64,000 bases of DNA from Gracilibacillus alcaliphilus (GCF_016909015.1 NZ_JAFBFA010000027.1:1-64000); one strand, 5' to 3'; shown: positions 42,490 to 51,507, counted from the first letter of the stretch. The notes: generated from the letters alone by a model not told the origin. Numbers and translations: made by a program.

Positions 42490-43584
42490 TTGAAAACAGT
42501 GATGGTAGTCTTCGGTACAAGGCCGGAAGCAATTAAAATGTGTCCCTTGGTAAAAGAACTGGAGACACGTTCCCAATTAAATACAGTAGTCTGTGTGACA
42601 GGACAGCATCGAGAAATGCTGGATCAGGTATTAGATGTATTCCATATTCAGCCGGATTATAATTTATCGATTATGAAGGACAAACAAACTTTATTTGATG
42701 TTACTATTAGTATTCTCGAAAAAATGAAAAGTGTGATGACAGAGGTGCAGCCTGACGTTGTTTTAGTGCATGGTGATACCTCGACCACCTTTGTTACATC
42801 TTTGGCTTGTTATTACTTACAAATACCAGTTGGTCATGTAGAAGCTGGCTTACGTACTTATGATATTTATTCTCCATATCCTGAAGAATTTAATCGTCAG
42901 GCGGTTGGTATCATTGCAACATATCATTTTGCACCAACAGAATTAGCAAGTAAGCATTTAATCAGGGAAGGCAAAGACCCTGCCTCTATTTTTATTACGG
43001 GGAACACCGCGATTGATGCTTTGCATACAACCGTACGAAACGATTACACTCATCCACAATTAGAATGGGCATCTGACAGCAGGTTGATTATGATTACGGC
43101 TCATCGGCGTGAGAATCTAGGGGAACCTATGCGGCATATGTTTCAAGCGATTAAACGTATCCTAGAAGAACATCCCGATATCAAAGCCATTTACCCGATT
43201 CATAAAAATCCTGTTGTTCGTGAGGCAGCATATGAAATTCTCGGTAACAATGATCGAATTCGTTTAATTGAGCCTCTAGAGGTGATTGACTTTCATAATT
43301 TCCTTGCCCAATCTGACCTGATTTTGACCGACAGCGGTGGCATACAAGAAGAAGCTCCTAGTCTAGGTAAACCAGTGTTGGTGATGCGCCATACTACAGA
43401 ACGTCCTGAAGGAGTAAATGCTGGAACTTTGAAGCTGGTAGGCACAGATGAAGAGAATATCTATCGTCATTTTAAGCAGTTATTAGAGGATAGATCTGTT
43501 TATACGCAAATGAGCCAGGCGAGTAATCCGTATGGTGATGGACAGGCCAGTAAACGTATTGCAGATATACTGGAGTCAAACTAG
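42490..43584 (+). CDS. mnaA: UDP-N-acetylglucosamine 2-epimerase (non-hydrolysing)
   Basis: This 364-residue protein has the WecB/MnaA motifs VFGTRPEAIKMCPLV, VCVTGQHREMLDQ, VHGDTSTTF, HVEAGLRT and LTDSGGIQEEAPSLGKPVL. It turns UDP-GlcNAc into UDP-ManNAc, the donor used by TagA upstream. The start is a TTG with a modest GGTGGTG site, and no better ATG lies nearby. A terminator follows. Confidence 0.94.
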   Translation: MKTVMVVFGTRPEAIKMCPLVKELETRSQLNTVVCVTGQHREMLDQVLDVFHIQPDYNLSIMKDKQTLFDVTISILEKMKSVMTEVQPDVVLVHGDTSTTFVTSLACYYLQIPVGHVEAGLRTYDIYSPYPEEFNRQAVGIIATYHFAPTELASKHLIREGKDPASIFITGNTAIDALHTTVRNDYTHPQLEWASDSRLIMITAHRRENLGEPMRHMFQAIKRILEEHPDIKAIYPIHKNPVVREAAYEILGNNDRIRLIEPLEVIDFHNFLAQSDLILTDSGGIQEEAPSLGKPVLVMRHTTERPEGVNAGTLKLVGTDEENIYRHFKQLLEDRSVYTQMSQASNPYGDGQASKRIADILESN

Positions 43585-43612
43585 ACAAGAAGATCATTTG
43601 GTTTCTACACAA

Positions 43613-43650
43613 AACATGCTCTCTCCTGTTACCCAAGAGAGCATGTTTCA
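43613..43650. terminator. Bidirectional terminator after mnaA
   Basis: AACATGCTCTCT pairs perfectly with AGAGAGCATGTT around an 11-nt loop, with T-rich flanks on both strands. It serves mnaA and the convergent frameshifted gene. Confidence 0.9.
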
Positions 43651-43700
43651 TTTTATATCCCTATAAAAAAGAATAAGTGTAAATATTTCGCATAAGATCG

Positions 43701-46024
43701 TCATTCGTCATTGGCTATATATCTTTGTTCTATAGGCTTGCTGTCATTCACATTGTCAAACAGCTGCTGTACAGCTCTCTCACTGGCCCGGCCATCATCA
43801 AATGCACAAAAGGTGTCATAAAATTCATTATATTTTGTTAAAAATTCTCTCTCTATTTGGGCGATGCGTTTGATAGAATCTAATACTTCTTCAGATGTAT
43901 ACAGCAGCGGGCCAGGCAAATCATTCTCCATATCGATATAAAATCCCCTTAACATATCTTTATACTTATCAATATCGTAGGTAAAGAATAGAATAGGCCT
44001 TCTTAAGTTAGCAAAATCAAAAAAGACAGATGAATAATCGGTAATTAACAAATCACTGACAATATATAAATCGTTTATATCATTATAGCTGGAATAATCA
44101 TAAGCAAAGCCGCTAAAATCAGTTAAATCAATATGATCAGATATTAAATAATGCATTCGTAAAATGATAACATACTCTTCACCTAATTCCTGCTGTAATA
44201 AATGCAAATCTAATTGCAGCTGAAACTTATACTGCCCAATCTTATGGTATTCATCATCTCTCCATGTCGGGGCATATAAAATTACTTTTTTATAGGGAGG
44301 TATGTGTAACTTTTCTTTTAGCTGATCACTATATTCCTCTGTATAATTTTTTAGAATATCGTTACGAGGATAACCATATTTTATCATCTTCTCCCTGGGA
44401 TACATGAAGGCACTTTCGAATATTTGCTCAGAGTATTTATTAGCTGCAATTAAATAATCCCAATTTCTCGATTGCTGATAGAAATCTTTTTTATAATGGG
44501 ATTGGCTGAAGCTACATTATCCATATCAAAAACTAATTTCTTCAATGGTGTGCCATGCCAAGTGGATAAAATAATTTGTTCCGGCTTTTTGTGCAGCCAT
44601 TTTGGCTGTCTCATATTTAGTACAAAATATTTAGCAACTGTCACATAATAAAAGTATTTCCAGCTGAACCGCTTGATTACTTTGACGTCTTTATGATGGA
44701 ATTCTGCTTCATCTTTTACCATATCTTTATCATTTAATACCCAGATATGTTTCTTTTTATGAGTTTGTTGTTTCAACAGATGCTTAAAGATAGCCTTTGG
44801 ACTATCTGAATAATTACGACCTAAAAAACTCTCATAAATAATAATATTTTCTTGAATAGGCAGTTTAGAGAAGATGTATTCTTGGAGGAGTTTTTGTCTA
44901 AAGCGCTTCTTCTTTGGCTGGCTAAATTGATATACTGTATAACCAATCACTCTTGCCTTGCTGGTGAAATAAGCTATTCTAAAATTGCCCCGGCTAATAG
45001 AAGAAATCTCCATTCGATGCCTGTTTGCCAATTTGACAGGGGCGGATTCTGTAAGGAAGATAGCCTGTAATTCGTGATATAAAGGAATATTTCGTTCAAA
45101 TGACTCCAAAAATTCTTCATTTTTAATAATGGTATATAAGTAATGTTTAATCGCTCTTTGCTTCACTTGCCTAGCAATATCTAGATTATCACTATCTTGC
45201 AGCACAATTTTTAAGGCACGGAAAAACTGGAAAGAACGATCGGAGAAAAACTCCTGGGACAAGGAAGGGTAATTTATTGGATCATTATGTATCAGCTTAT
45301 AGTATAGCCCTACTGTTGTTTCGAGAATGGATGGAATCCTATGATAGATTTTCATAAGGAAAGGTATTTCTCCATATAAATCGAGCGTTTCGTCAAACGA
45401 AATGTTGTTCTCTATGAGGAAATTCCGTTGAAAAACAAAACCGTGTACTTTTAAGGGCCGATTAAGTCTTTTCATTATTTGTTCTGGCTGTCTTTCATTA
45501 TAGTTAAAGTTTAGAACGTTTTCTTCAAATAATTCATTAATAAGGGTTTCCCCTTGTTTACTTGTTATATCTATACTGAGTTTATTAAATACTTGATTTA
45601 GCGTTTCTAAGGTATTAGTTTTATAAAAGGCTTGGTTGTTCTTATCAAAACTTGTTTTTTTATCAAAATGTGTAGTATTGATTTTTAACCTTATTGCTTC
45701 TGGAGATTCCGTATCAATTATTTTCTTTGCATACATGAAGGCATTCGGGTGCAGATAATCATCGCTGTCTAGAAATAACACATAGTCTCCTTCTGTTTCT
45801 AGCAGTCCTTTATTTCTTAATCCACTTACATTAGAAGGGTTATCCATAGGTATTGGCCGATAATTTAGGGAAGAATCCTTCAATAAAGATGGCAACTGAT
45901 CAGTTCTGTTATGTACTAATAATACTTCAAAATCCTTAAAAGTTTGTTCTTCTAAGCTTTCTATACAGTCTTTGACATATTTTATATTGGTCTCCTTGAA
46001 TGGTATGATAATACTAAATAACAT
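43701..46024 (-). pseudogene. GT2 / CDP-glycerol glycerophosphotransferase fusion broken by a frameshift
   Basis: Two open frames, 44450-46024 and 43701-44405, are halves of one protein. The first has a GT2 domain (FSIIIPFKETNIKYVKDCIES, then VLFLDSDDYLHP) and the start of a CDP-glycerol transferase (IIYESFLGRNYSDSP, LSTWHGTPLKKL). The second has the rest (YGYPRNDI, ILYAPTWRDD, LRMHYL, ITDYSSVFFDFANLRRP). At the minus-strand CCC at 44500-44498, one extra C restores NPHYKKDFYQQSRNWDYLIA and joins them into about 774 residues, a known teichoic acid enzyme design. The second histidine and substrate-binding motifs are lost from the first product. The cause is a real mutation, phase-variable slippage or a sequencing error. 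Confidence 0.88.
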
Positions 46025-46199
46025 TCAATCCCCCTCACTATAATGTAATTTTTTAATTATATGGAATTTTTAATGTAGCAAATTGTGGTATTAAATAAAC
46101 TGCGGATAGTTCTTTGATGGAGTATGTAATGATGATATCACTATTTTACAATATTATTACGTAAAAATAAAGCGTTTTCATAGATTGGATATATTTATA

Positions 46200-46235
46200 A
46201 AAAAAGAAGCACCATATCTGTTTGATAGGTGCTTC
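46200..46235 (-). terminator. Terminator of the LCP gene
   Basis: GAAGCACC and TATC pair with GATA and GGTGCTTC (one bulged A), and on the minus strand a run of Ts follows. It lies 13 bases after the LCP stop. Confidence 0.88.
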
Positions 46236-46247
46236 CAATCGTTTTGA

Positions 46248-47450
46248 TTAATAGGAATCACTCGGAGTCCATGTTTCTTCAGACTGTTCATCCTCTTGAT
46301 TAGGCTGCCAAGTGTCTGTTTCTGGTTCTGCAGGTGCCTCTGGATCAGGCTGCCAAGTGTCAGATTCCGGCGCAGTTGGCTCCTCTGTCTCAGATTGCCA
46401 AGTATCAGGTTCTGTTGGTTCTGTTTCCGGCTCGGACTCCCAAGTTTCCGAATCAGATTCTGTGTTTGTTTCTGTATCAGTTGTTGGCAAGTTTAATTGT
46501 TCTTTTAATATATTGCGTTTCTCTTCCAAGTCAGTTGGATCAAGGATGAAATAGTAAACACTTTCCCAACTATCGGTACCTTCTAAATTTAGTGTTTCGA
46601 GGGTTAACTCCCCGGTAGTACCATAAGAGATAAAGCTTGTTAGTTCATCAAATGACATGCTAGTCGTCATATTGTCTCCAACTGATTCCATGAGATCGTC
46701 CACTCTTAGGATGGAGTCGAAGGAAACGGCCTTATTGACGATCGCCTTGATAATTTCTTGCTGTCTTTTACCACGCTCAATATCGTTGTCTTGTTTTCTT
46801 GTTCTTGCTAAGGCAAGAGCCTCTTCCCCGTTTAATGTCTGTACACCAGGCATTAAATGGATAGCTCCAGCTTTATCTTGCGAATCTTGTTCTGTCATTT
46901 CATAAGGTACTTCTACTTCAATGCCATTTAATGTATCGACAACATCAATAAAGGCCTCAAAGTTAACTTTGACAAAATAATCAACAGGTATATCTAATAA
47001 GTTTTCGACTGTTTCAATGGTTGCTTTCGGCCCGCCAAAAGAGTGGGCATGATTAATTTTTGTTTCATAACCAACTTCTGGAATATATACGTAAGAATCA
47101 CGTGGAATACTTAGAAGTTTTACGTTTTTCTCATCTTTATTAAGGGTTGCTAGAATAAGGGCATCGGAAAGTCCATTGGACTCATTGCCACGCTTTTCGC
47201 TCTCGTCAACCCCAATAAATAAGATCGAAACATCATCTACATTTGGGTCTACTCTGGAATCTCTTAAGTCAGATTTTTCACGTCCATCTTCCTCATAAGA
47301 GTTCGATACGATTTCTTCGGCCTTATTAATAATATTCCATGCATATACGCCAATTCCCAGAGCTATGATTAATAAAGGTATTAAGAACAAGAGCCATTTC
47401 TTTCTCTTTTTGACCTTTTTCCTCACGATACGAGTTTTTGTGTTTGCCAT
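46248..47450 (-). CDS. LytR-CpsA-Psr family wall polymer ligase
   Basis: This 400-residue protein has one N-terminal membrane anchor (residues 17-38, after a KKVKKRKK cluster) and an extracellular LCP domain (about 70-300) with VSILFIGVDESE, LLSIPRDSYVYIPE, KINHAHSFGG and LARTRKQDNDIERGKRQQEI. LCP enzymes move teichoic acid or capsule from undecaprenyl diphosphate to peptidoglycan, so its place among tag genes fits. After the domain comes an unusual tail of about 75 residues made of Glu/Pro/Thr/Asp-rich units with regularly placed TW (DTWQ, ETWE, SDTWQP). Which of the Bacillus LCP proteins (TagT, TagU, TagV) it matches is not clear. Confidence 0.9.
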   Translation of the reverse strand: MANTKTRIVRKKVKKRKKWLLFLIPLLIIALGIGVYAWNIINKAEEIVSNSYEEDGREKSDLRDSRVDPNVDDVSILFIGVDESEKRGNESNGLSDALILATLNKDEKNVKLLSIPRDSYVYIPEVGYETKINHAHSFGGPKATIETVENLLDIPVDYFVKVNFEAFIDVVDTLNGIEVEVPYEMTEQDSQDKAGAIHLMPGVQTLNGEEALALARTRKQDNDIERGKRQQEIIKAIVNKAVSFDSILRVDDLMESVGDNMTTSMSFDELTSFISYGTTGELTLETLNLEGTDSWESVYYFILDPTDLEEKRNILKEQLNLPTTDTETNTESDSETWESEPETEPTEPDTWQSETEEPTAPESDTWQPDPEAPAEPETDTWQPNQEDEQSEETWTPSDSY

Positions 47451-47818
47451 TCCGAGGTCTCCCTTAATATAGAATAAAAGTCATTATCTGTAAAAAATAT
47501 CTTGATTATAAATACACAACAACCACCATTGTACAACGAATCATAGAATTAGTCACCATTGATTATTTATCAAATATATTAAATTCATGTTACAAAAAGA
47601 AAGGTTTTGCCAAAAAAAGTCTGATTTTCTGTATAGATTGGGATAGTGAAAGGATAAATATATTGAATAAATAAGCAGGTTGGATTAGATTATACTTCTT
47701 TTATACTACTGGATTTTGGCAGAGAATACAAGAAGTTGATAAATACATTGCACTTCCAAGTACGTAAAAAAACAGGTTATATTCTTCCTTCTACTGTATA
47801 TTTATGCGGAAGTCATGC

Positions 47819-47930
47819 TATAATGAGACGAGATTAATTTGATTTAACTAACTTGTAAAGTTTAATAAACCTCAGGTCAGCAAGGAAGTAGACGATCTAT
47901 ATATGTGGGGTTTTCTTTTCTTTTAAGAAT
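47819..47930 (+). promoter_or_regulatory. Promoter and possible attenuator upstream of the second tagO
   Basis: An extended -10 (TGCTATAAT, ending 47824) is followed by a leader of about 130 bases. AAACCTCA (47867-47874) can pair with TGGGGTTT (47906-47913), followed directly by TCTTTTCTTTT, a terminator-like arrangement ahead of the gene. The loop includes CAGGTCAGCAAGGAAGTAG. Nothing else was recognised in 47451-47818, which also holds the divergent LCP promoter. Confidence 0.42.
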
Positions 47931-47960
47931 TGGTAGGCAGATCATGAAGTAGGTGTTTCT

Positions 47961-49034
47961 ATGTATAATATTATGGAGTTAATTACGGCCTTCCTGATTT
48001 CAGCTGGTGTGGCCTTCTTGACAACTCCTCTTATAAAAAAACTAGCCATTAAGGTGGGAGCGGTAGATTATCCAACTGGGCGCAAGAAGCATAAAGGTGT
48101 CAAAGCCAGGCTTGGCGGTTTGTCTATTGTATTAGGGGTAGCTGCTGGTTTACTCTTTTTACAACCAGAGCATCCCTATATGACTCAGATTATTATTGGC
48201 GGCGTGATTGTAGTGATCACAGGCATATTAGATGATATTTTTGGTTTGAAGCCTTATCAGAAATTATTAGGTCAGTTGATTGCAGCCTTGGTGCTGGTAT
48301 CATCTGGCTTGATTATTGACAAGATAACGATGCCGTTCTTTGGGACTATTGATATCTCCTCGATCGGATTAGTATTAACCGTGCTATGGGTGATCGGTGT
48401 AACCAATGCAATTAATTTAATTGATGGACTAGATGGGCTTGCGGCAGGAGTATCAGCGATCGGATTAACCAGTATTCTGATCATTGCTATAATGGATTAT
48501 CGATTGGTTGTTGTTTATTTAGGGATGGTCTTGGTTGGGAGCTGTTTAGGTTTCCTTTATCATAATTTTTACCCGGCGAAGATTTTTATGGGGGATACAG
48601 GTGCTTTATTTCTAGGTTACTCTATCTCTGTTATTTCTATGCTTGGATTGTTTAAAAATGTGGCCTTATTCAGTTTTATCATTCCGATTATTATTATTGC
48701 AGTTCCTATTTTTGACACGATATTTGCAATCGTTCGTCGGCTTATCAATAAACAAAATATTGGAATGGCCGACCGTAAGCATATCCATTATCAATTGATT
48801 GACATGGGATATAGTCATCAAACGGCTGTGCTGATTATTTATGCCTTTAGCGGTTTCTTCGGTTTAATGGCGATTATCTTTAATAGTGCTACTTTACTGG
48901 CCTCTTTATTTATTTTAGGAATTATTGTAGTAGCTATTCAGTTAATTGCTGAATTATCCGGCGTTGTAATAAATGGTCAGAAACCGTTAATTAATAGTGT
49001 GCGAAAGTTATTTGGAAGAAAACAAAAAATATAA
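47961..49034 (+). CDS. tagO: TagO-like undecaprenyl-phosphate GlcNAc-1-phosphate transferase (copy 2)
   Basis: This 357-residue paralogue of the protein encoded at 14152-15204 has the same helices and motifs: LDDIFGLKPYQK, NAINLIDGLDGLAAG, FMGDTGALFLGY and an HIHYQL segment where copy 1 has HHLHH. It starts teichoic acid or another undecaprenyl-linked glycan. It is monocistronic, with its own promoter, a leader that may attenuate, and a strong terminator. Its place next to the LCP gene suggests that this is the housekeeping copy, but which copy feeds which polymer is inference. Confidence 0.9.
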   Translation: MYNIMELITAFLISAGVAFLTTPLIKKLAIKVGAVDYPTGRKKHKGVKARLGGLSIVLGVAAGLLFLQPEHPYMTQIIIGGVIVVITGILDDIFGLKPYQKLLGQLIAALVLVSSGLIIDKITMPFFGTIDISSIGLVLTVLWVIGVTNAINLIDGLDGLAAGVSAIGLTSILIIAIMDYRLVVVYLGMVLVGSCLGFLYHNFYPAKIFMGDTGALFLGYSISVISMLGLFKNVALFSFIIPIIIIAVPIFDTIFAIVRRLINKQNIGMADRKHIHYQLIDMGYSHQTAVLIIYAFSGFFGLMAIIFNSATLLASLFILGIIVVAIQLIAELSGVVINGQKPLINSVRKLFGRKQKI

Positions 49035-49035
49035 G

Positions 49036-49068
49036 CTAGCACTTCTTTAGGGAGTGCTAGTTTTTTTT
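49036..49068 (+). terminator. Terminator of the second tagO
   Basis: CTAGCACT pairs with AGTGCTAG around a 9-nt loop, followed by eight Ts. Confidence 0.93.
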
Positions 49069-49141
49069 GTGTGGAAAATAATTTTCTTTGACACCTTTGC
49101 TTCATTCCAATTGATTATAGGAGTGAAAGGAGGTGAGCAGC

Positions 49142-49366
49142 ATGGTCGCAGCCAATCAGTTAGATTCAAGACTTCAGTTAACCTTCTATAATGGCGTAGA
49201 TCCTGATTCGGGCAAAGACTTATTTAAGTCCAAAACATTTAACAATGTGAAGACAACAGCAACGAATGAGCAGTTGTTTGTTATTGCACAGGCGCTTGTT
49301 CCATTACAGGAATTGTCATTATCCACGGTTAAGCGAAATGACAGTACACTATTAACAGAGGAATAA
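49142..49366 (+). CDS. DUF1659 domain protein
   Basis: This 74-residue protein matches DUF1659 in length and pattern (LDSRLQLTFYNGVDPDSGKD, then SKTFNNVKTTATNEQLF). The start is the ATG at 49142 behind AAAGGAGGTG; a GTG at 49133 falls inside that site. It is the first of three tiny genes (DUF1659, DUF2922, YvrJ-like) that often occur together in Bacillaceae. Their function is not known. Confidence 0.88.
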   Translation: MVAANQLDSRLQLTFYNGVDPDSGKDLFKSKTFNNVKTTATNEQLFVIAQALVPLQELSLSTVKRNDSTLLTEE

Positions 49367-49406
49367 GCACAAACATGACCAAATTATAAAGAAGCGAGGT
49401 GACAAA

Positions 49407-49625
49407 ATGAAAAAGTTAGAACTGCAATTTGAGAATGAAGAAGGGAAAACAACAACCATTTCACTCGATCAGCCACTAGAGCCAGTGGATGCGGAAGCTG
49501 TTAATGCGGCGATGGATACGATTATTGCAGAAAATGCCTTTGAATCAAGTGGCGGTGAGTTGATTGCCAAGAAGGCAGCACGAGTAGTAGAACGTAATGT
49601 AGTCGAGATTGAAATCGAGGTTTAA
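49407..49625 (+). CDS. DUF2922 domain protein
   Basis: This 72-residue protein matches DUF2922 (KKLELQFENEEGKTTTISLD, then VDAEAVNAAMDTII). It follows the DUF1659 gene by 40 bases with a GAGGTG site. It has no signal peptide or membrane segment. Function unknown; co-occurrence suggests a shared role with its two neighbours. Confidence 0.88.
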   Translation: MKKLELQFENEEGKTTTISLDQPLEPVDAEAVNAAMDTIIAENAFESSGGELIAKKAARVVERNVVEIEIEV

Positions 49626-49699
49626 GTGAGAAGAGGAGGGCTATATGGCTCTCCTCTTTCGTTTAGAATGGGACTATTATAAAGAAAGGAGTCATCGGT

Positions 49700-49837
49700 A
49701 TGGATCAGACATGGATATCATTTATTACCGATTTTGGTTTTCCGGTTGTCGTTACCTTCTATTTACTGCATCGGATTGAAACGAAACTCAATACATTAAT
49801 TGAATCCATCGTTGCTTTACCAGAGAAGATGAAATAA
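49700..49837 (+). CDS. YvrJ family small membrane-associated protein
   Basis: This 45-residue protein has one hydrophobic segment near the N-terminus (FITDFGFPVVVTFYLL) followed by HRIETKLNTLIESI, the YvrJ family pattern. AAAGGAG lies 8 bases before the ATG, and a terminator follows, closing the three-gene unit. Confidence 0.85.
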   Translation: MDQTWISFITDFGFPVVVTFYLLHRIETKLNTLIESIVALPEKMK

Positions 49838-49865
49838 TGGTATTTGCTTGTTATAGAAGAGAACG

Positions 49866-49898
49866 AACCTCAGCTGCATAATACGAGCTGAGGTTTTT
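49866..49898 (+). terminator. Terminator of the DUF1659-DUF2922-YvrJ unit
   Basis: AACCTCAGCT pairs perfectly with AGCTGAGGTT around a 10-nt loop, followed by TTT. Confidence 0.9.
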
Positions 49899-49908
49899 CA
49901 AGAAGGGT

Positions 49909-50064
49909 TTAGATGGTAGGCTGGAATGTGCTGCAATCAGTTTCCTTTTCATCAGCAGCTTGTTTACCTGTATGACTTACGACATAAATAATATCGGCAT
50001 GACATTTGTTGCCTTCTGACCAGAACATACAATTATTCACTTCGCATTTTACGTCTTTTGCCAT
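49909..50064 (-). CDS. DUF1540 domain protein
   Basis: This 51-residue protein has four cysteines in the DUF1540 arrangement (VKCEVNNCMFW, NKCHAD, ETDCSTFQP), which probably bind a metal. A TAGGAGG site lies upstream of the ATG on the minus strand. The function of the family is unknown; it is common in spore formers. Confidence 0.87.
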   Translation of the reverse strand: MAKDVKCEVNNCMFWSEGNKCHADIIYVVSHTGKQAADEKETDCSTFQPTI

Positions 50065-50133
50065 CTGACACACCTCCTAGTACCTAGTTTGAATAAAAGA
50101 GATGAAACTATGCAAAATAATTTTATCCGGGTA

Positions 50134-50251
50134 CAATCGTCCGTAAGATCCCACCTCCATACTTGGAGAGGTGGCAAAGAATTATAAGTGGGATCGCTAG
50201 CGTCCCTACCTATCAAGAGAGTGCTGCCCTCTGATGGCAGTCTCTCTTTAT
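50134..50251 (+). repeat. Structured dispersed element, copy D
   Basis: ACAATCGTCCGTAAG is followed by a hairpin (CCACCTC/GAGGTGG), the segment GTGGGATCGCTAGCG, then a hairpin (AGAGAG..CTGCC / GGCAG..CTCTCT) and the end motif GGCAGTCTCTCTTTA. The ends match copies A and C while the hairpins differ in sequence. It is oriented against the regulator gene that ends at 50248. Confidence 0.68.
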
Positions 50252-51507
50252 CTCTGTGGGTATTTATTTAATAATTCTTTGGTATACATATTCCCTGGAA
50301 AAATCAGATAATGATTGGCAGCCTCTTTATAGTTATGCTTTTGGTAGTTGGCAGTACCTAAAATCGCATGGCAGTAATAGATGGCTTGAATATTATTTGT
50401 ATTTTGGAAGAAAGGAATAATCTTTTTTCGGACCTTGTGATGAAATTCTTCTGAACCATAGGACTGCTGTGCAATTGCTTTCAAAATAAAAAACTCATAT
50501 TCCAAAGCCTTGGACAATTTCATTTCTTCTGCGGAGCCAATTAGCCGCAATGCCTGCTCTGTTTCTTGTTTGAGTAAGTAGACAAAAGAACAGAAAAGTA
50601 AGGCAATTTGTTTGAGAAAAGGAGAGGTCTGCTGCCGTAAATTTATTTTGCTGTACTTTAATGCGCTTTCATAATCTTGTGACTCAACATAGGATTTGCC
50701 TAATGCATAGTGAATAAAGAAGGCATTCATTCCCTTTGCATGCTCTAACATATTTAATAATTCAACAGTAACGGTATTGGTTTCCATAGGTACTTGTCCT
50801 GTAAAAGAATTAATAATCATAAACAGACGTGAAGATAACATATGAGATGGACTCAGGGCATTTTGAGACAGCTGCAAGGCTTTATTTACATAGTCAGTTG
50901 CTTGCTGATTTTTATTCATATAGTAGTAAGAAATGGCATAATACAAATGAATATCACTATCTTTTTTGGCTTGCTTTGGGTGAGCGGCGACGGCTTTGTT
51001 CAAATAAGTTAAAGCATTAGCAAAATGCTGCTTTAAAATAAAATAATAACTAATTGCTTTGTAGTAAGGATAGCTGATTTGAGGAGAAAATACCTCTGTA
51101 TATTTGATTAGATGGGGAAGTAATTTGGAAGCATGTTCCGTATTATAATGAAGCAAAGCATATTGAAATTGACACAATCTGTATAATTCTATGTGATCGT
51201 CAGAATCTGTTATGCCTACTTGTTTGAAATGATGATAATAGCGGTCGGCAACATCAAATTGCTGGTTGGTCATATTTTTTTGCCAGGTAAAAAGTTGACG
51301 AGAAAGCTTGGGTCGCTTTCGCTTTATATGTCTGTTCACATTAAGTACCTGAAAGATATGTAGGAGCAATTGTTTAGACGGCTGCTGTTTCCCTAACTCA
51401 ATCTTACAGATAGTGGAGATGCTGCGATTAACTTTTCTGGCTAATTGCTGTTGCGACCAGTTCTTTTTCTTGCGGTGAAATTTGATTAGCTTTCCTACTT
51501 CATACAT
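50248..51507 (-). CDS. XRE-type HTH regulator with TPR repeats
   Basis: This 419-residue protein has an N-terminal helix-turn-helix (residues 6-60, SQQQLARKVNRSISTICKIE) and then helical TPR-like repeats to the end (for example AISYYFILKQHFANALTYLNKAV and AISYYYMNKNQQATDYVNKAL). This is the layout of RRNPP/Rgg-like regulators, many of which bind a small secreted peptide. No peptide gene of the usual kind is obvious downstream; a small hydrophobic protein is encoded just upstream on the same strand. Confidence 0.86.
   Translation of the reverse strand: MYEVGKLIKFHRKKKNWSQQQLARKVNRSISTICKIELGKQQPSKQLLLHIFQVLNVNRHIKRKRPKLSRQLFTWQKNMTNQQFDVADRYYHHFKQVGITDSDDHIELYRLCQFQYALLHYNTEHASKLLPHLIKYTEVFSPQISYPYYKAISYYFILKQHFANALTYLNKAVAAHPKQAKKDSDIHLYYAISYYYMNKNQQATDYVNKALQLSQNALSPSHMLSSRLFMIINSFTGQVPMETNTVTVELLNMLEHAKGMNAFFIHYALGKSYVESQDYESALKYSKINLRQQTSPFLKQIALLFCSFVYLLKQETEQALRLIGSAEEMKLSKALEYEFFILKAIAQQSYGSEEFHHKVRKKIIPFFQNTNNIQAIYYCHAILGTANYQKHNYKEAANHYLIFPGNMYTKELLNKYPQR

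Noticed and set aside
46296..46905. Several plus-strand frames opposite the LCP gene
   Set aside because: Shadow frames caused by the low-complexity tail; the minus-strand protein has all LCP motifs.
47870..47900. Signal recognition particle RNA
   Set aside because: CAGGTC..AAGGAAG resembles the SRP apical loop, but the flanking helix and required length are missing.
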